Assembly: GCA_021234155.1 (NCBI GenBank)
Contig: JAJEKV010000002.1
Coordinates: 38,677,841 to 38,741,840, forward strand
Reading direction: 5' to 3'
DNA length: 64,000 nt
DNA from: Isoetes taiwanensis
Lineage: Eukaryota > Streptophyta > Lycopodiopsida > Isoetales > Isoetaceae
Of this stretch, positions 44,925 through 55,833 are shown piece after piece; within the stretch, counting starts at the first letter, position 1, and every line of letters begins with the position of its first letter. Both the position numbers and the translations under genes were made by a program. The notes beneath the pieces are model-generated. The model ran no database searches. It had not been told where the DNA came from and saw nothing but the letters and a program-made list of their open reading frames with translations.

Positions 44925-45175
44925 CTTTTTCACAAAAAAAATGCCTAAAACCCATTCCAAAATACACTTTTGCTCTTATAAAATAGCAAAAGTGTATTCT
45001 GACATTTATTATCCTGAAATAGCAAATTGTATTCTGGAATAGAGTTTGCCATTCCCGAATTGCAAAAGTGTCACATTATAGCAAAACTATATTTCGAAAT
45101 ACACATTTGCGATTCTGGAATAGCAAAAGTGTATTTCAAAATATACTTTTGCTATTCCGGGGTAGCAAACTTATA
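44925..45175. repeat. AATAGCAAAAGTGTATT palindromic repeat array
   Basis: Repeated forward and inverted copies of a phrase like GCAAAAGTGTATTCTGGAAT (44950, 45000, 45060, 45120, 45150) fold on one another. Related phrases (ATTCTGGAATA) occur at 45370-45470 and again at 62810-63140, near a second copy of this element's 3' end. Probably subterminal repeats of a DNA transposon. Confidence 0.55.
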
Positions 45176-45538
45176 AATCGACCTAAAATCAAGTCGTACT
45201 ACGTATTACAATGTCTTGCGTGTCAATGCTGTCCCATATAGAATAAGTGCAGGCAGTTTTCAAAGGTGATCGAAGGCACTGGACTGGCGACTAAAGCACG
45301 TCAAACCGGAATACAAGAGTGAGGCGCACGAATTCACCTTTTTAAGGTATCGAATTTGTTCATGGAACATTCTATGTATTCTGGAATACAGTTCGTGTTC
45401 AACTTTCTCGTATTGTATTCTGGAATAGGACTAAGGCAAGGAATTTCTTCCAAATGTTTCTGGAATAGAACCATCTTTTGCTTTCTCAAATCTTGTTGAA
45501 CATACGCACTTTAACTTGGCTTTTATGTTTAATAGTAT

Positions 45539-48480
45539 TTGAAGATAGTGTCTAGTCCTTGCAGTTCGAGTTTAACTCCTGAAGAAAATGTTCGTCCTCC
45601 TGCATTTGTAAGTTCCCCTACTCCAGTATCTACAAGATCTTCAATTCTTTTTTATATAATGCCTAGTCTAGAATTAAACATATTGCCTACACATCTTACC
45701 TACACCTTTTGCGCCACTCCCTCTTCACATAACATACTACCCCCGCCCTTCCTTCCATCTCCCCAAACAACTCAGCCTCCTGTTCATGGGATGTCCAGTG
45801 TGGGCAGACCACCTCCACTGGTGCCAAAATGTCACAGCTATAAATTTTCTTTAAAATTTAAATAACAAGGGAAAGGATGCTTAAGACCTTATGAACCTCA
45901 TCAGAATTTTTCTGAACATGACTTTAGCTCCTTCACACCATTTAATGAAATTTCACCCTCATCACCACTTCAAACATGTATTGTCACAGATAATTATAGC
46001 AAATTTCAATCTGCTATTAGAAATATGTTTGAAGATTCTTATAATCACATAGATGCTACCACAATCTCTTACAATCCCTCCCCAATCTTCAATACTTTGC
46101 CTCTTCCTTATCCAAAAACGGCTTCACGGGCATAAGCATGCTATAACTTTTGGAACCTGCCAAAGTACCTACACTGGTACTTTAAAAATAGGTACTGTTT
46201 TCTTGTTCTTTCTATCAAGACTAATTCAAAATTTCAGAATAAAAGTCAAAAGCATATTAATGTTCAAGGTCAAGATAAAGACATGACTATTGGAGGAGGT
46301 GAAAATGAATGAACCCAATTTAACACTTATTAGTTATCGAGGCATCATATAAGTACCCAGTACCTACTGCTGGGTACTTTATTAGGTAGTTTTATGACCC
46401 CTAAATAATACTTTTTGAAGTACAGTGTAGCATGCTTATGCCCTCATGGGGTCTCTTTTCTTCTCTAAGTTTTCCACTGAGGACATAGGAGGTTACTCCT
46501 AGGGTGGAGGTTACTCCTACAGTGGATTTATCCTCGGGGAATGACGGTGACAACAAAATTGATTATATGTTCTTCAGCCAATCTTCCAAGAAATTCAAGG
46601 TTGACACTAGCTTGAGAGCATGTTCTTCTATAAGGAGGAGGAGGAGCAGAAGATGAGGAAAATTCTAAGATCTACATGTTGTTCATTGGGTTGCATTGCC
46701 AGATTTAACATGGCTAAGCTACGTGCAGTTAGAGATAACTATAACTCTATGACATTGGCTGACCAGAATGCCTACTTGGCTTATCATGTAAGACCAGACC
46801 ATCAGACCTTCTTACATTACATCAACCATGAACAAGTTTGCCCAAAATTCTTCATGGTTGTCCACCATTTGGGGGCACTAAAATGTCTCGAATATATAAA
46901 GATTGGATAAAAATCCCGCAATAGATGATCATGTGGGCGTAGAAGAGTTATAACAATGCATGTTGTACCTTGGAGGGAGAATTACTTTAGCGAGACGTGT
47001 GAAAAGTTGCCCAACAATAACATATATCATTTAATAGACAACATCACAAAGAAAGATATCTTTTAGGAATACAAGGAGATGTGCATTGGGTTTCAGCATG
47101 TCTCCTACTCACACTTCACTGGACTTTGGAAAAGTGAATTTGGTCTAGTGAAAATTCCTCGTAAACATAAGATATATGTGTGCTCAAGGTGTGCAGAATT
47201 AAAGAGTGAAAAAGAAACTGCAAAGACCGAGATTGAAAAAAGTAAGTCTAAGCTTTTATTTCTCATACTCTACTAAGATAATTACTAGGAATAAGGTTAT
47301 TTAACATGTATTGTTCAACAAAACCTTGCTAGACACCGTGACCAACAAGCAGCCGAGAGAAGAAAGCTTGCTAAGCACAGAAAAAAAGCTCTTGAACATC
47401 TACTACAGTACATGTCTGTTTTGATTGATGGTATGGACTAGAAAAAGACAACTCTACCTCATTTTCTTAATATTCCTGAAAATGTACTAGAGGATGTTTT
47501 GGAAGGTCCACCTCGTGATGGCAATGGTCTTCAAAGAAAGTTCTAAAGTGCAAAGTCTTTCTAACATATCCTAACTTGCATGGTGATCCAAACCTCACAA
47601 TTATCCCTGCGCATTGTCTATTAAATTGATCGTTCAACAAAATATGATCCGGTGCTTTGGCAGGGAAATTCAGATTTAACAGAGCTACTTTTTGTCTCCA
47701 AAATGTTATTTCTTATGTCGTATAAAATTCCTAGATGAAAACTTGTTTTACTACGCATGGGATTTAAATTTATTAATTTCCTTGAATGCGGGTATTGAAA
47801 TTCAATCTATTGAGATCTACACTTTTGAGAAAGCTCTTTGGAACGATTTTTGAGTATTGTCTCAACTGTATCCCCCATTCTAAATAATTCTCCCCCAATT
47901 GAGACTCTTTAATCGACAGTACTTCCTTCACAAGTGTTGTATGAGTAAGAACAATTACCACCATTGCTCTACCTGCAGCTTGACAACACTACCAGGGAGA
48001 ACAAAAATCAAACGCTCTTTGCTTATGCTCGTGGAGCTTGGAATCTTCAGGAAAGTGAAGATTGGATTTCTGCTTGTGCAGTTTTTCTGTGCGTCTTCGA
48101 AGGAAGAAGGCTTCTTGCCTTCCAAGTTTAGTTCAAATCATTGAAGACTCTTACACTTCCACACCAATAGTTAACATGAGTTTGTTTTCTCCTGACGCAT
48201 TGCTCAAGAACAAGCTGTGAACAGGTTGAAACACCACAACTAAAGATTGGAGTCCACCAGAGGTATTGCGCTTTATCAAATCCGTTCCAGATACTAGCTT
48301 TGTAGAACACGCAGAACAGCTTCCTCTAAAGCATCCAAAACAGTCAAAGGACAAGAAAAGTACCCCAATGAAATCCTTGCAAGCCATTGAATATGGAATT
48401 TCCTTGGGCTTTAAGTATTCATTGAAAAAGATCAAATGTGGTGGACAAGTTTCTTTCTAGAACAAAAGGTTGTGAACGAA
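45539..48480 (+). pseudogene. Decayed transposase-like gene (DUF7869-type)
   Basis: Plus-strand frames give, in order: SLGCIARFNMAKLRAVRDNY and VCPKFFMVVHHLGALK (46.65-46.9 kb), a zinc-ribbon-like CSRCAELKSEKE after KIPRKHKIYV (47.16 kb), SVLIDGMD*KKTTLPHF (47.42 kb), YLQLDNTTRENKN (47.98 kb), LVELGIFRKVKIGFLLV (48.03 kb) and PPEVLRFIKSVPDT (48.25 kb). Order and motifs (DGMD, LDNxxRENKN, then GxxxVxFLxVGH in the family) fit a DDE/RNase-H-fold transposase-like family annotated DUF7869 in plants and animals. Many frame changes and a TAG for Gln after GMD disable it; the GHTHEDID-type motif is missing. The N-terminal piece at 45.54-45.86 kb is Pro/Ser-rich. Confidence 0.65.
46128..46443. mobile_element. 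316-bp MITE inside the transposase relic
   Basis: GGGCATAAGCATGCTA (46128-46143) and its exact reverse complement (46428-46443) are 16-bp perfect TIRs. The inside has further inverted words (AAAGTACC.../GGTACTTT). No coding capacity. It interrupts the transposase-like frame, so it arrived later. Target-site duplication not certain. Confidence 0.65.
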
Positions 48481-48984
48481 AACCCGCGTCTAAGGCAGCT
48501 GCAGGAGCCTTTTCAGTAGCCTCAGATGTTTCAACAACCCCAGAATCAAGCAGGACCAAGCAATGCCATAATAGCACCTTCAGTAGAGGAAGAGGAGAAC
48601 CAGATCATGTACCTCGGACCAAAACACATGAATGAGACTCCATGTAATATCACAAAAATTGCAAAAGGTATGCTCATTGATGAAAAAGAGTGAAGGAAAG
48701 TGGAAAAAGGCCAAAAAAATGGGTTGTAGGAATGAGTTAAACCTAAAAGAAGTTCGTATACTACGTTATGACTTCAAACTAAAATCTGACACTCGTCTAT
48801 GCCAGAGGACGATCAACTTGCTTAAGAAGGCTTGTAATTATGAGGTGGAAGAAGAGAGCGATGATGACAATGCTTCATCTCTGTTGATAGTGATGAGGAA
48901 AATAACTCAAGCACTTCCTCATGTGACAGTGAAAGAAGTGAAGGTGATGAAAAAGGTATAAATGAATATGATGATGTGCTTGAT
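48481..48984 (+). other. Acidic/basic coding remnant downstream of the transposase relic
   Basis: Plus-strand frames at 48438-48635 and 48632-48961 are Lys- and Glu-rich (CNYEVEEESDDDNASS) and may be the transposase tail. Not recognisable. Confidence 0.3.
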
Positions 48985-49250
48985 CCCTCTCTCATCACTC
49001 CTCACACTTTTGCACATAACTGAGGATTAGGGAAAGACTGTAAATTTTGCATTTGAATATGAGGATTTCATCCTCAAATTTTGTAACTACTACTACTTCA
49101 ATTTCTACTTCACTTCTATTTTATATTAAAAGCTATGTTCAATAAAAGCATGAGTTCTCTCTAAAAATGCATTTCAAGTAAATCTTAATCGTGTGAAAAA
49201 GTGTCACTTTTGTGTAGCCAATTCTCACTTTGTGCAAAAAAGGTACTAGT
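48985..49250 (+). repeat. 3' end repeat, copy 1 (paired with 63311-63560)
   Basis: About 260 bases from TCTCATCACTCCTCACACTT to AAAGTGTCACTTTTGTGTAG align with 63311-63560 at roughly three of four positions by eye. It is probably the terminal region of the 45-49 kb element. A CACTTTTTCACA word near 44.93 kb is the inverted counterpart of GTGAAAAAGTGTCAC here and may belong to its TIR. Confidence 0.6.
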
Positions 49251-49253
49251 TTG

Positions 49254-51440
49254 TTGTTGTTGTTGTTGTTTTTTTTTTGGGAAGGAAGGAAGGAAGATTC
49301 TTTTATCGTCCGCGGAGGCCAATCGGCCTATGGGATCCAAATTACACGGGTGCAGCAAGCCCGTTGCTACCCGGATTAAAAAACCCCCTTACGAGGGAAA
49401 AACCGTCGCAGCAACAAGCCTGCTGGCAGCTGTACAAATATACATATACACATGAATTCCCGGCACCTCAGGTAGGTGCGTGGGGACAGAGGTGAGTCCG
49501 CAGATCCAAAACCTCATGGAGGTAGGAGCCAAGGGATCGAACTGACGGCGTACTGAGTAGCTCGTGCAGTGGCAGACCAGATCGCACCAAGAGGGCGTAG
49601 CGAGCCCGAATCTGACTATAGGCTGGACAGCTCTGGAAGGCATGGCTTTCATCCTCAACAACCCCCAGCGGGCAACACTGACAAAGCCTGTCCTGGCGCG
49701 GCTCTCCAATCCACCGACCCGTCTCAAGCCGAAGATGGTGGGCCCCTGTTCGAATGGACGCGATGATCTTGCCCTTCTTCATGGGCAACTGAGAATGCAG
49801 GTAGAGCTGTGGGCCTCGAACCAGGGTTTATGTGCTGTTTGTAGTGTGCCATCTTTACCTGTTCCAGAGCATTGTGGTCCCAGAGCTTCCCCAGGAAACA
49901 AGAGTCCAAGTACCCCCTCAGCCTATCCCGGCCGGCGTCTGTGTGCACCTGGACGCACCTATGTGCCTCTACGTTCCAGCGCGCCAGCCATTGGGCTCTC
50001 TTGTCCTTCCAACAAGCCCTGAGTCGTTGCGGGCTCAGTGCCACAGCGTAAGTGCAGGAGCCGAGTGTCGCCCATGCTGGCTACCTTCTGGAAATAAACA
50101 ATGTGTCTATCGAGGGCCGCATGCTGCAGGGGCATGAATCCTGTCTCCTGCAACAAGATCTGATATGGAACTGAGGGCTTGACCCCAAGTGCCCGCGTCA
50201 AAAATGCCTTCTGGACCTGCTCCAAGTCGTCCCAAGTCGCCAAAGACACCACTGGGCCCCACACCTCGACCCCATATAGAAGAACTGGCTCCACCAGTGC
50301 CCGGAACAAATGTGACTGGTGGCCCCAGTCATACAGCTCTGCCTTGTGACTATTGCTTTGCATTGCGTACATCGTCTTCCAACCTGCGGTCACCCGAAGG
50401 CGAATAGATGCATCCCAATAAATTGAGGACGGAAATTCCACCTTCAGGTACTTGTAGCTGGGTGTGACCTCTACCATCTGCCCCTGATAAGTGAGCGCCG
50501 GAGGTGCTGGATGACGTGAGGAGGATATGAGGACCACCTTAGTCTTGGCCAGGTTGACACGCATATCCGTCACTTGGCAAAATGTGTCTAGGGCATCTAG
50601 GTGTGCCTGCATGCCCTCTGGTGTATGGGCCAAGAGGTCCACATCATCCGCATAGATGAGCTGCCGGATGACCTGGTGCAAGGGCTGTATACCATCCCCC
50701 CCATTGGCAGCAAGCCAGGCTTCCAACTGGTCAATGTAAAGTCCAAAGAGTGTGGGTGAGAGAGGACAACCTTGCCTAACTCCAATGTTGTTGGCAAATG
50801 ACTGTCCTTCCGGTTGCATGCGGCCTGTGCAGCTCTCGTACAGTCTGTACACTGCGTTCTGCAGATCCACAGGGAGCCCCAGATGGTGCAATCTCGCCCA
50901 CAACTTTTCCCGGGGTACCATGTTGAAAGCTTTTGCAAAGTCCACAAAACAGCAGTACAGGTCCTCCCGACGGTTCCTGCTGTCCTCGACCAGGGTCCTG
51001 AGTGTGAAGATGTGATAAATGGTCGAATGTCGGGGTCGGAAGCCTGCCTGGGTAAGTGCCCTGATTTCCGTTGCCTCTGCCCAGCTGGTTACCTGCTATT
51101 CGAGAATGCCCGCCAACAGCTTGGCAAACACTGAGCTGACCATGATGGTTCGGTAATTGGCTGGACAGTGTGGGTCCCCTGCCTTGTAGATCGGAACAAC
51201 CCTGCCTGTGGTCCATGACCGGGGAAAACCCTCTTGCAGCGCCCTGTTGAACAGTGCAGCAAGGACGGGCACCATGGGCTGTCCTGCCCACTTGAGCAAC
51301 TCCGCTTGCAGGCCGTCTAAGTCTGCTGCAAGACAGTCCCCACGGGTTGGGATAGCCCTCCTGTAAATTCTCAGCTCCCTGCTTCTGTCTGGGACCATTG
51401 GTGCAAAGCTCTTGATCCGGCTCTTGTCCGTGAATTCAGG
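49254..51440 (-). mobile_element. 5'-truncated LINE (RT and C-terminal zinc finger)
   Basis: Minus-strand non-LTR retrotransposon. RT frame from about 51440 (LDGLQAELLKWAGQPMVP, NYRTIMVSSVFAKLLAG), one TAG at 51096-51098, then YCCFVDFAKAFNMVPREKLW, GVRQGCPLSPTLFGLYID and the catalytic LIYADDVDLLAHT, then LVEPVLLYGVEVWGP, to 49959. Frameshifts follow before the C-terminal finger CQCCPLGVVEDESHAFQSC (about 49.66 kb). The minus strand ends in an A-tail (AAAAAAAAAACAACAACAAC, 49253-49279). The endonuclease is missing, as in typical 5'-truncated insertions. Closely related in sequence to the LINE at 60.1-62.4 kb. Confidence 0.88.
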
Positions 51441-51449
51441 GAGCAGGCT

Positions 51450-52168
51450 CAGCAGCCCACGCCCACGGGCATGGTCCCCTCTCCCTATGCTTCCCTGGGT
51501 GTCCCTCCACGCCCCAGGTTCCTCACCTCTGATTGGCGTCTCCCCTTTTGGACCAAGGTCATGGATGGCCATGCTGGATGGACTCCGCCTCAGATCTCGA
51601 CGGATCTCCGGTGGGATCCCCGTTTTGTACGCCGCTCCAATTGGGAGGATGGTGCCACCCTTGATAACACTACTAATTGGATCTATATTCCCAATGAGCG
51701 TGGTTGGCAACGCCCTGATGATGCTCTTCATGGTCTTGACACCTTCTTGCAGAATGCCGCCACCTCACCAGATCCTTCAGTACACCGTCAAGCAGGTTTC
51801 TGTGCTGCTCTCAAATGCATCCTGGTCAGCTCTTTAAATCGGCAGCGTCCCATCTTTTACTGCAATCCGAATGCCAGCGTCAGTGCCTTTGGTCTCCAGA
51901 CCTGCCTTCTCATGGAGTGCCAGTTTGTTTCTTCTGAAGCCCATGCTGCCCTTGAAGACATGGTGCGCTCTCATTTTCTCATTGACGCCGATCCTGCCCT
52001 TGGGCTCAACACTCCTCCTGCTCTTCAAATACGCCAGGATCTCATTGGCACTTACCATAATGGTGCCCGTCCTCACTCCCGTGAGGATCACTTTCAGACT
52101 GATGGCTTCCCGCCCTCAGAGACACTCCCTCCTTTTCTTCACCCGGAGTGTCGTTTGGTGGGGGGGAG
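51450..52168 (+). CDS. 3'-terminal ORF of an LTR retrotransposon, unknown product
   Basis: A plus-strand frame of 304 codons (51471-52385; MVPSPYASLGVPPRPRFLTS) reads through this interval and past the LTR start. Readable parts: NWEDGATLDNTTNWIYIPNE, HRQAGFCAALKCILVSSL and ALEDMVRSHFLIDADPAL. It is not RT, integrase or RNase H, and I do not recognise it. It lies directly before a polypurine tract (GGTGGGGGGGAG, 52157-52168) and an LTR, the position of a 3' extra ORF. The 5' remainder is missing: LINE sequence on the other strand begins at about 51.44 kb. The last part (52169-52385) is LTR read-through and probably not coding. Confidence 0.4.
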
Positions 52169-52680
52169 TGTTAGTCCTGTGCCTCCTGGTACAGGACTAT
52201 TCATGCATACGACGGACCAAGTCAAGTCCAAGGATCCACAGAGGCACGGGTCATTGGTCGTCCAAGGCCAGCCAGAAGACCAAGCAGCGGACCACGCGGT
52301 CAAAGCCTGGAGTACGCTACCAAGAGGCGCAGCGACAAGTGATGACCCCAATCACACGCTGCGTCGGCTGTCGGCGTGGTTCTAGGCACTTCAAGAGGCA
52401 CCGCCAACATTCCTGCAAATCAGGCCTCCTTCCAGGAGTCGGCACCGAGATCAGTCAGAGTGTCTATATTGGGCCCAAGGCCATTGTACTATATATATGA
52501 GTAGAGCTAGCACATGAGTTTTAGATGAGTTTTGAGTCTTGTCTCATTTGGTCTTCTCTCGACATATAGAGCTCATGTATGTTCATCATTGATATCAAGG
52601 AAGCTTATCATTTTCCCCTCATTGTTCTCTTTTGTTCTGTTTTCTTCTTCTTGTTCTCTTCTTGCAAATCTCGCGTGACA
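52169..52680 (+). repeat. 3' LTR of the truncated plus-strand retrotransposon
   Basis: Begins TGTTAGTCCTGTGCCTCC right after the polypurine tract, has a TATA-like CTATATATATGAG (52489) and a T/C-rich downstream part, and probably ends near GCGTGACA (52680). The end is approximate, since no second LTR is in the window for comparison. Confidence 0.6.
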
Positions 52681-53428
52681 TAGTCCCCCGGATTCTCCTG
52701 TTAGATCCACGGGTCCTCACAGAGGGCTGTCTTGCAGGAGTTCCCGAACCCAGACCCCAAACAATTTGTACTTCATTCCGACCTGCATGCATAAAGATTA
52801 AGAAAGAAAGCAACAAAAAAACAAGAAAACAATGCATTACCTAAATCTGAAGTCGCATTCCTGCCAGATAATGTTTCAAGTGCATTCCGACCTGCATGCA
52901 CAAAAAAATTAGAAAAAAAAAGAAACAAAGAACAAAAAAACAATGAATACTTATACTTGGAGTCGCCTTGTGGCTGGAAGATCCATGAATAACTTCCATT
53001 CTACCTGGAAAGTTAAAAACAAACATAAACATTAGATAAAGATTCAATAAACTTGAAAAAAAATCACTGATTAACTGCACTAGAACCTCCAAATCCGATC
53101 AAAGACGGCTGGCCGCCTTGAAAACTAACTACTGAAGCATCAAAACAAGAAATGAAGCACCAAAACAACAAAGGTAAGAACTTCCCGGTACCGCTCTTTC
53201 TGAATTTTGTTCTCTGAGAACCAACTCATTTTCTAGTTTCGTTATTTGCAATTGATAGGTAAACAGGGATGCTTGAGTAGAGATAGTTTTCCGTTCCTAG
53301 CATATGGTGCTATAATGCAATCATTGGCTCATTATATGTGCATAGTTTTGACTAAATATCCCAAGTTATATATCCTGTCTATCTTAAGTTATTTTGAGAA
53401 TAGAATAGAATAAAATATTATTTATCGT
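52681..53428. other. Unassigned DNA with a duplicated exon-like phrase
   Basis: CATTCCGACCTGCATGCA followed by an A-rich run occurs twice (52776 and 52883). On the minus strand this reads T-rich tract, TGCATGCAG|GTCGGAATG, like a duplicated splice acceptor, and one copy is followed by CACTTGAAACATTATCTGGC and a stop. No protein family is recognised. Confidence 0.35.
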
Positions 53429-53757
53429 CCATAGTTCAATGTTTAGAAAATTACACAAGGAAATTCATTGTCATAAGGAATAGACCAGCCACCAAAGTTA
53501 TTTAATTATCATAAGGAATAATCATTCATTTCATTATCACAAGGAATAATCACAAGGAATTTTGGTTGAGAATCATTATCACATGGAATAGACCAGCTAG
53601 CAAAATATTTTGTTGCCATTCTTTCAACATCATGTGGATCTATATCCTCAACAATTGCACATGTGAGGTTACAAGGTGTGTAGTTTTCTCCAAAGAAGTC
53701 CTGCACTTCTCTTCTCCTAATTCCTTGGAAATCATCAGGATATCCAATGACAGGTCA
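53429..53757 (-). pseudogene. M16 zinc-peptidase fragment, copy A
   Basis: The minus strand reads GYPDDFQGIRRREVQDFFGE, then YTPCNLTCAIVEDIDPHDVE and RMATKYFASW, then a tail and stop. The pattern 'v.dFf...YtP.Nlt.aiVGDidp..ve.la.kYF..w' is the middle of the M16 (pitrilysin/insulinase-type) metallopeptidase domain, which cleaves peptides in organelles. VGD has become VED. The HXXEH active site is not present. It follows the FolD fragment on the same strand, so the copy is a chimera of two unrelated genes. A twin lies at 58927-59265. Confidence 0.55.
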
Positions 53758-54327
53758 TTTTCCAAACGGATCATATATCATCCCACAAAGGGTGCTGCAA
53801 GTGTTGAATCTGTTGTTTCTGATTGTAGCTTTGCCAAGTCCACAACATTTTGGAGCAGCATAGTGATAGCAATGGTCATGGGCCCCAACACCACCAGGAA
53901 CAGGTGTTATCTATCCTGCCACATCTTTTACTTCATTAAAATCTACGTCACCAACTTTTCTATATCCCAACTTCTTGCTTGGATCAGTCACTATATTTGT
54001 CCCCACATCAATTACTGCTGCATCTGGTTAATCCAGTCTTGTTTTATCTGAAAGTCAGAATATCAAAAGTTACAATCTTTGGCATCACAAGTTCCTCCAA
54101 AAACTTTTATTACCATTTGTGCTTGACCAGCAACAGCTATTACAATATTTGCATTTTTCACAATACTCTGTGGTTCAACAGTTCGAGAATGCACAATAGT
54201 GACAGTTGCATCTAGCTTATTTAAAAGCATTGCCACTGGGAGACCGACAATGTTGCTTCTTCCAACCAGTACTGCATGCTTTCTAGAAATTTTGATCCCA
54301 CTTCTTTCCAGAAGCTCTATGCATCCC
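53758..54327 (-). pseudogene. FolD (methylene-THF dehydrogenase/cyclohydrolase) fragment, copy A
   Basis: Minus-strand exon-like pieces: about 54327-54108 (GCIELLERSGIKIS, then HAVLVGRSNIVGLPVAMLL and ATVTIVHSRT, the NADP-binding core of FolD) and about 54047-53778 (PDAAVIDVGTNIVTDP, VGDVDF, then ITPVPGGVG). Between them TTCTGACTTTCAG looks like a splice acceptor. Defects: a base missing before PDAAVIDVG, a TAG just before ITPVPGG, and an extra base after GGVG (GGGGCCCAT) shifting the frame. The 5' exons and catalytic Lys region are absent. Intact enzymes interconvert one-carbon folates. Twin at 59266-59820. Confidence 0.8.
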
Positions 54328-54521
54328 TATAATAATTAACCTAAAACAAGAACAATATAAGATGTCCATGATAACAAATATATAGCTTCAGAAAATGGGG
54401 CGTGTAATTTGTTCCAGCTCATACAGATCGCACTATAAATCCCTTACAAGGATTTCATTAATGCTTTCATTGAAGCTCCAAATTTTTGCTAGACATTGCA
54501 ACCTGAAAGCTCTGATACCAA
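54328..54521 (-). other. Junction of copy A with copia leader sequence
   Basis: Up to about 54472 the DNA matches the region right of FolD copy B (to 59962). From about 54476 to 54521 it instead matches the copia 5' leader next to the right LTR (GAAGCTCCAAAT, GCTAGACATTG, CCTGAAAGCTCTGATACCA). It thus places primer-site sequence outside the left LTR. Confidence 0.7.
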
Positions 54522-55195
54522 TGATGTAATTATAGCCCAAATCTAGAAGAATTAACAATCTAAGAAGTAATTATGACTTATTCAATCACACTTCTTACAA
54601 CTTAGATACAACTAAACTTTAGATCAAAAATACGAGAGCCCGGACATTCATCCTTTGATGAATCCGCATCCGATCATCTGAGTGTACTTCAAACAATCAT
54701 TGCTGCTCCTTTATATTAGCTTAAGCGGCACCGACTCACAAGGAAGCGGCTCCATATTTCCAGTCGTCGGTCATAGACATACTATTCTCAATTTTCCCAA
54801 ATATCCCATAGGCGTAAAATAAACCTCTGAACCATTGAAACCTAACTAGGTTTCCTTGCGTATAATTTTCACCGCTTTTTTTATACGTCGAAAATATACA
54901 TGGGCGCTGTTAGCGGAATACGCCTTTTAAATTTGATTCTGAGCATCACAAATGCAAGCAGCGGCCATTTTCTATTTTCGTGCTTTTTACTTGCATTCAC
55001 TGCCACTGCTTCTCATGAATGCTCATATGACTCATAACCTATTGCCACTGCTTCTCATAGGCTAGAGCTTGCTCACATTTCAAGACTTATATGCTGAAAA
55101 CTCATATAGAGGATCAACTGATAATGTCAGAGCAAACTCAGTTATTGCATGAATCAATTGAGAAATACTATTATAATATGAACAAAACCCCTTCA
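54522..55195 (-). repeat. Left LTR (3' LTR) of the copia element
   Basis: About 674 bp, from TGATGTAATTATAGCCC to AACAAAACCCCTTCA, near-identical to 58035-58704. It contains the block TATACGTCG...ATGGGCGCTGTTAGCG. Confidence 0.93.
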
Positions 55196-55833
55196 CTCTC
55201 CCTTCATATTATAATTAGTGCAGCTTATCAAGCTTTTCATATTGCAGAATTTACTGTCTGACAATGATTTTGTTAACAAATCTGCCAACTGCATATTTGT
55301 GTGAACATACTGAACTTGTATTACATTCTTCTGCACCAAATCTCGAATAAAATGCATTTCTAATTCTATGTGCTTTGTCCTTTCATGCATGGTAGGATTC
55401 CTTGTCATAGCAATACAGCTAGTACTATCTGACTTTAGAACAAGAGGATCTTCTTGTTTCATTCCAAGTTCCTCTAGAAGCCTTCTGATCCAACCAAGTT
55501 CTTTAGCAGCCAGTGTAGTTGCTGCATACTCAGCCTCTGCAGAGGATAAAGCAATGGATTTCTGTTTCTTACACTTCCAGGATATGGGACCTCCTCCTAA
55601 CATAAAAATAAATCCAGATGTAGATTTCCTCTCATCCATGTCTCCTGCCTAGTCCAAGTCACTATAAGATTGAAGGTTGAGATTATCACTGTCAAACTCA
55701 ATTCCAAAATAAATGGTGCCCTTGAGATATCTTAAAACTCTTTTTGCTGATTGCCAATGGGCTGAGCTTGGTTCATTGCAATATCTTCTCAATATATTAA
55801 CTGAAAAAGCAATATCTGGCCTGGTATTGTTAG
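55193..55833 (-). pseudogene. Copia RNase H and end of RT
   Basis: The minus strand reads MYLANNTRPDIAFSVNILRR, LRYLKGTIYFGIEF and YSDLD, then a TAG where the family has Trp (SD.DWAGD). The same frame continues MDERKSTSGFIFMLGGGPIS, WKCKKQKSIALSSAEAEYAA (RNase H) and ADLLTKSLS. The stop codon TGA (55195-55193) is the first three bases of the LTR itself, so pol runs through the polypurine tract to the LTR edge. One in-frame stop disables it. Confidence 0.88.

Noticed and set aside
51834-52091. Minus-strand ORFs across 51.8-52.35 kb
   Set aside because: Antisense to the better supported plus-strand frame next to the polypurine tract and LTR.
53566-54051. Plus-strand ORFs over the FolD copies (also 59063-59541)
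   Set aside because: Antisense shadows of the FolD and M16 fragments.
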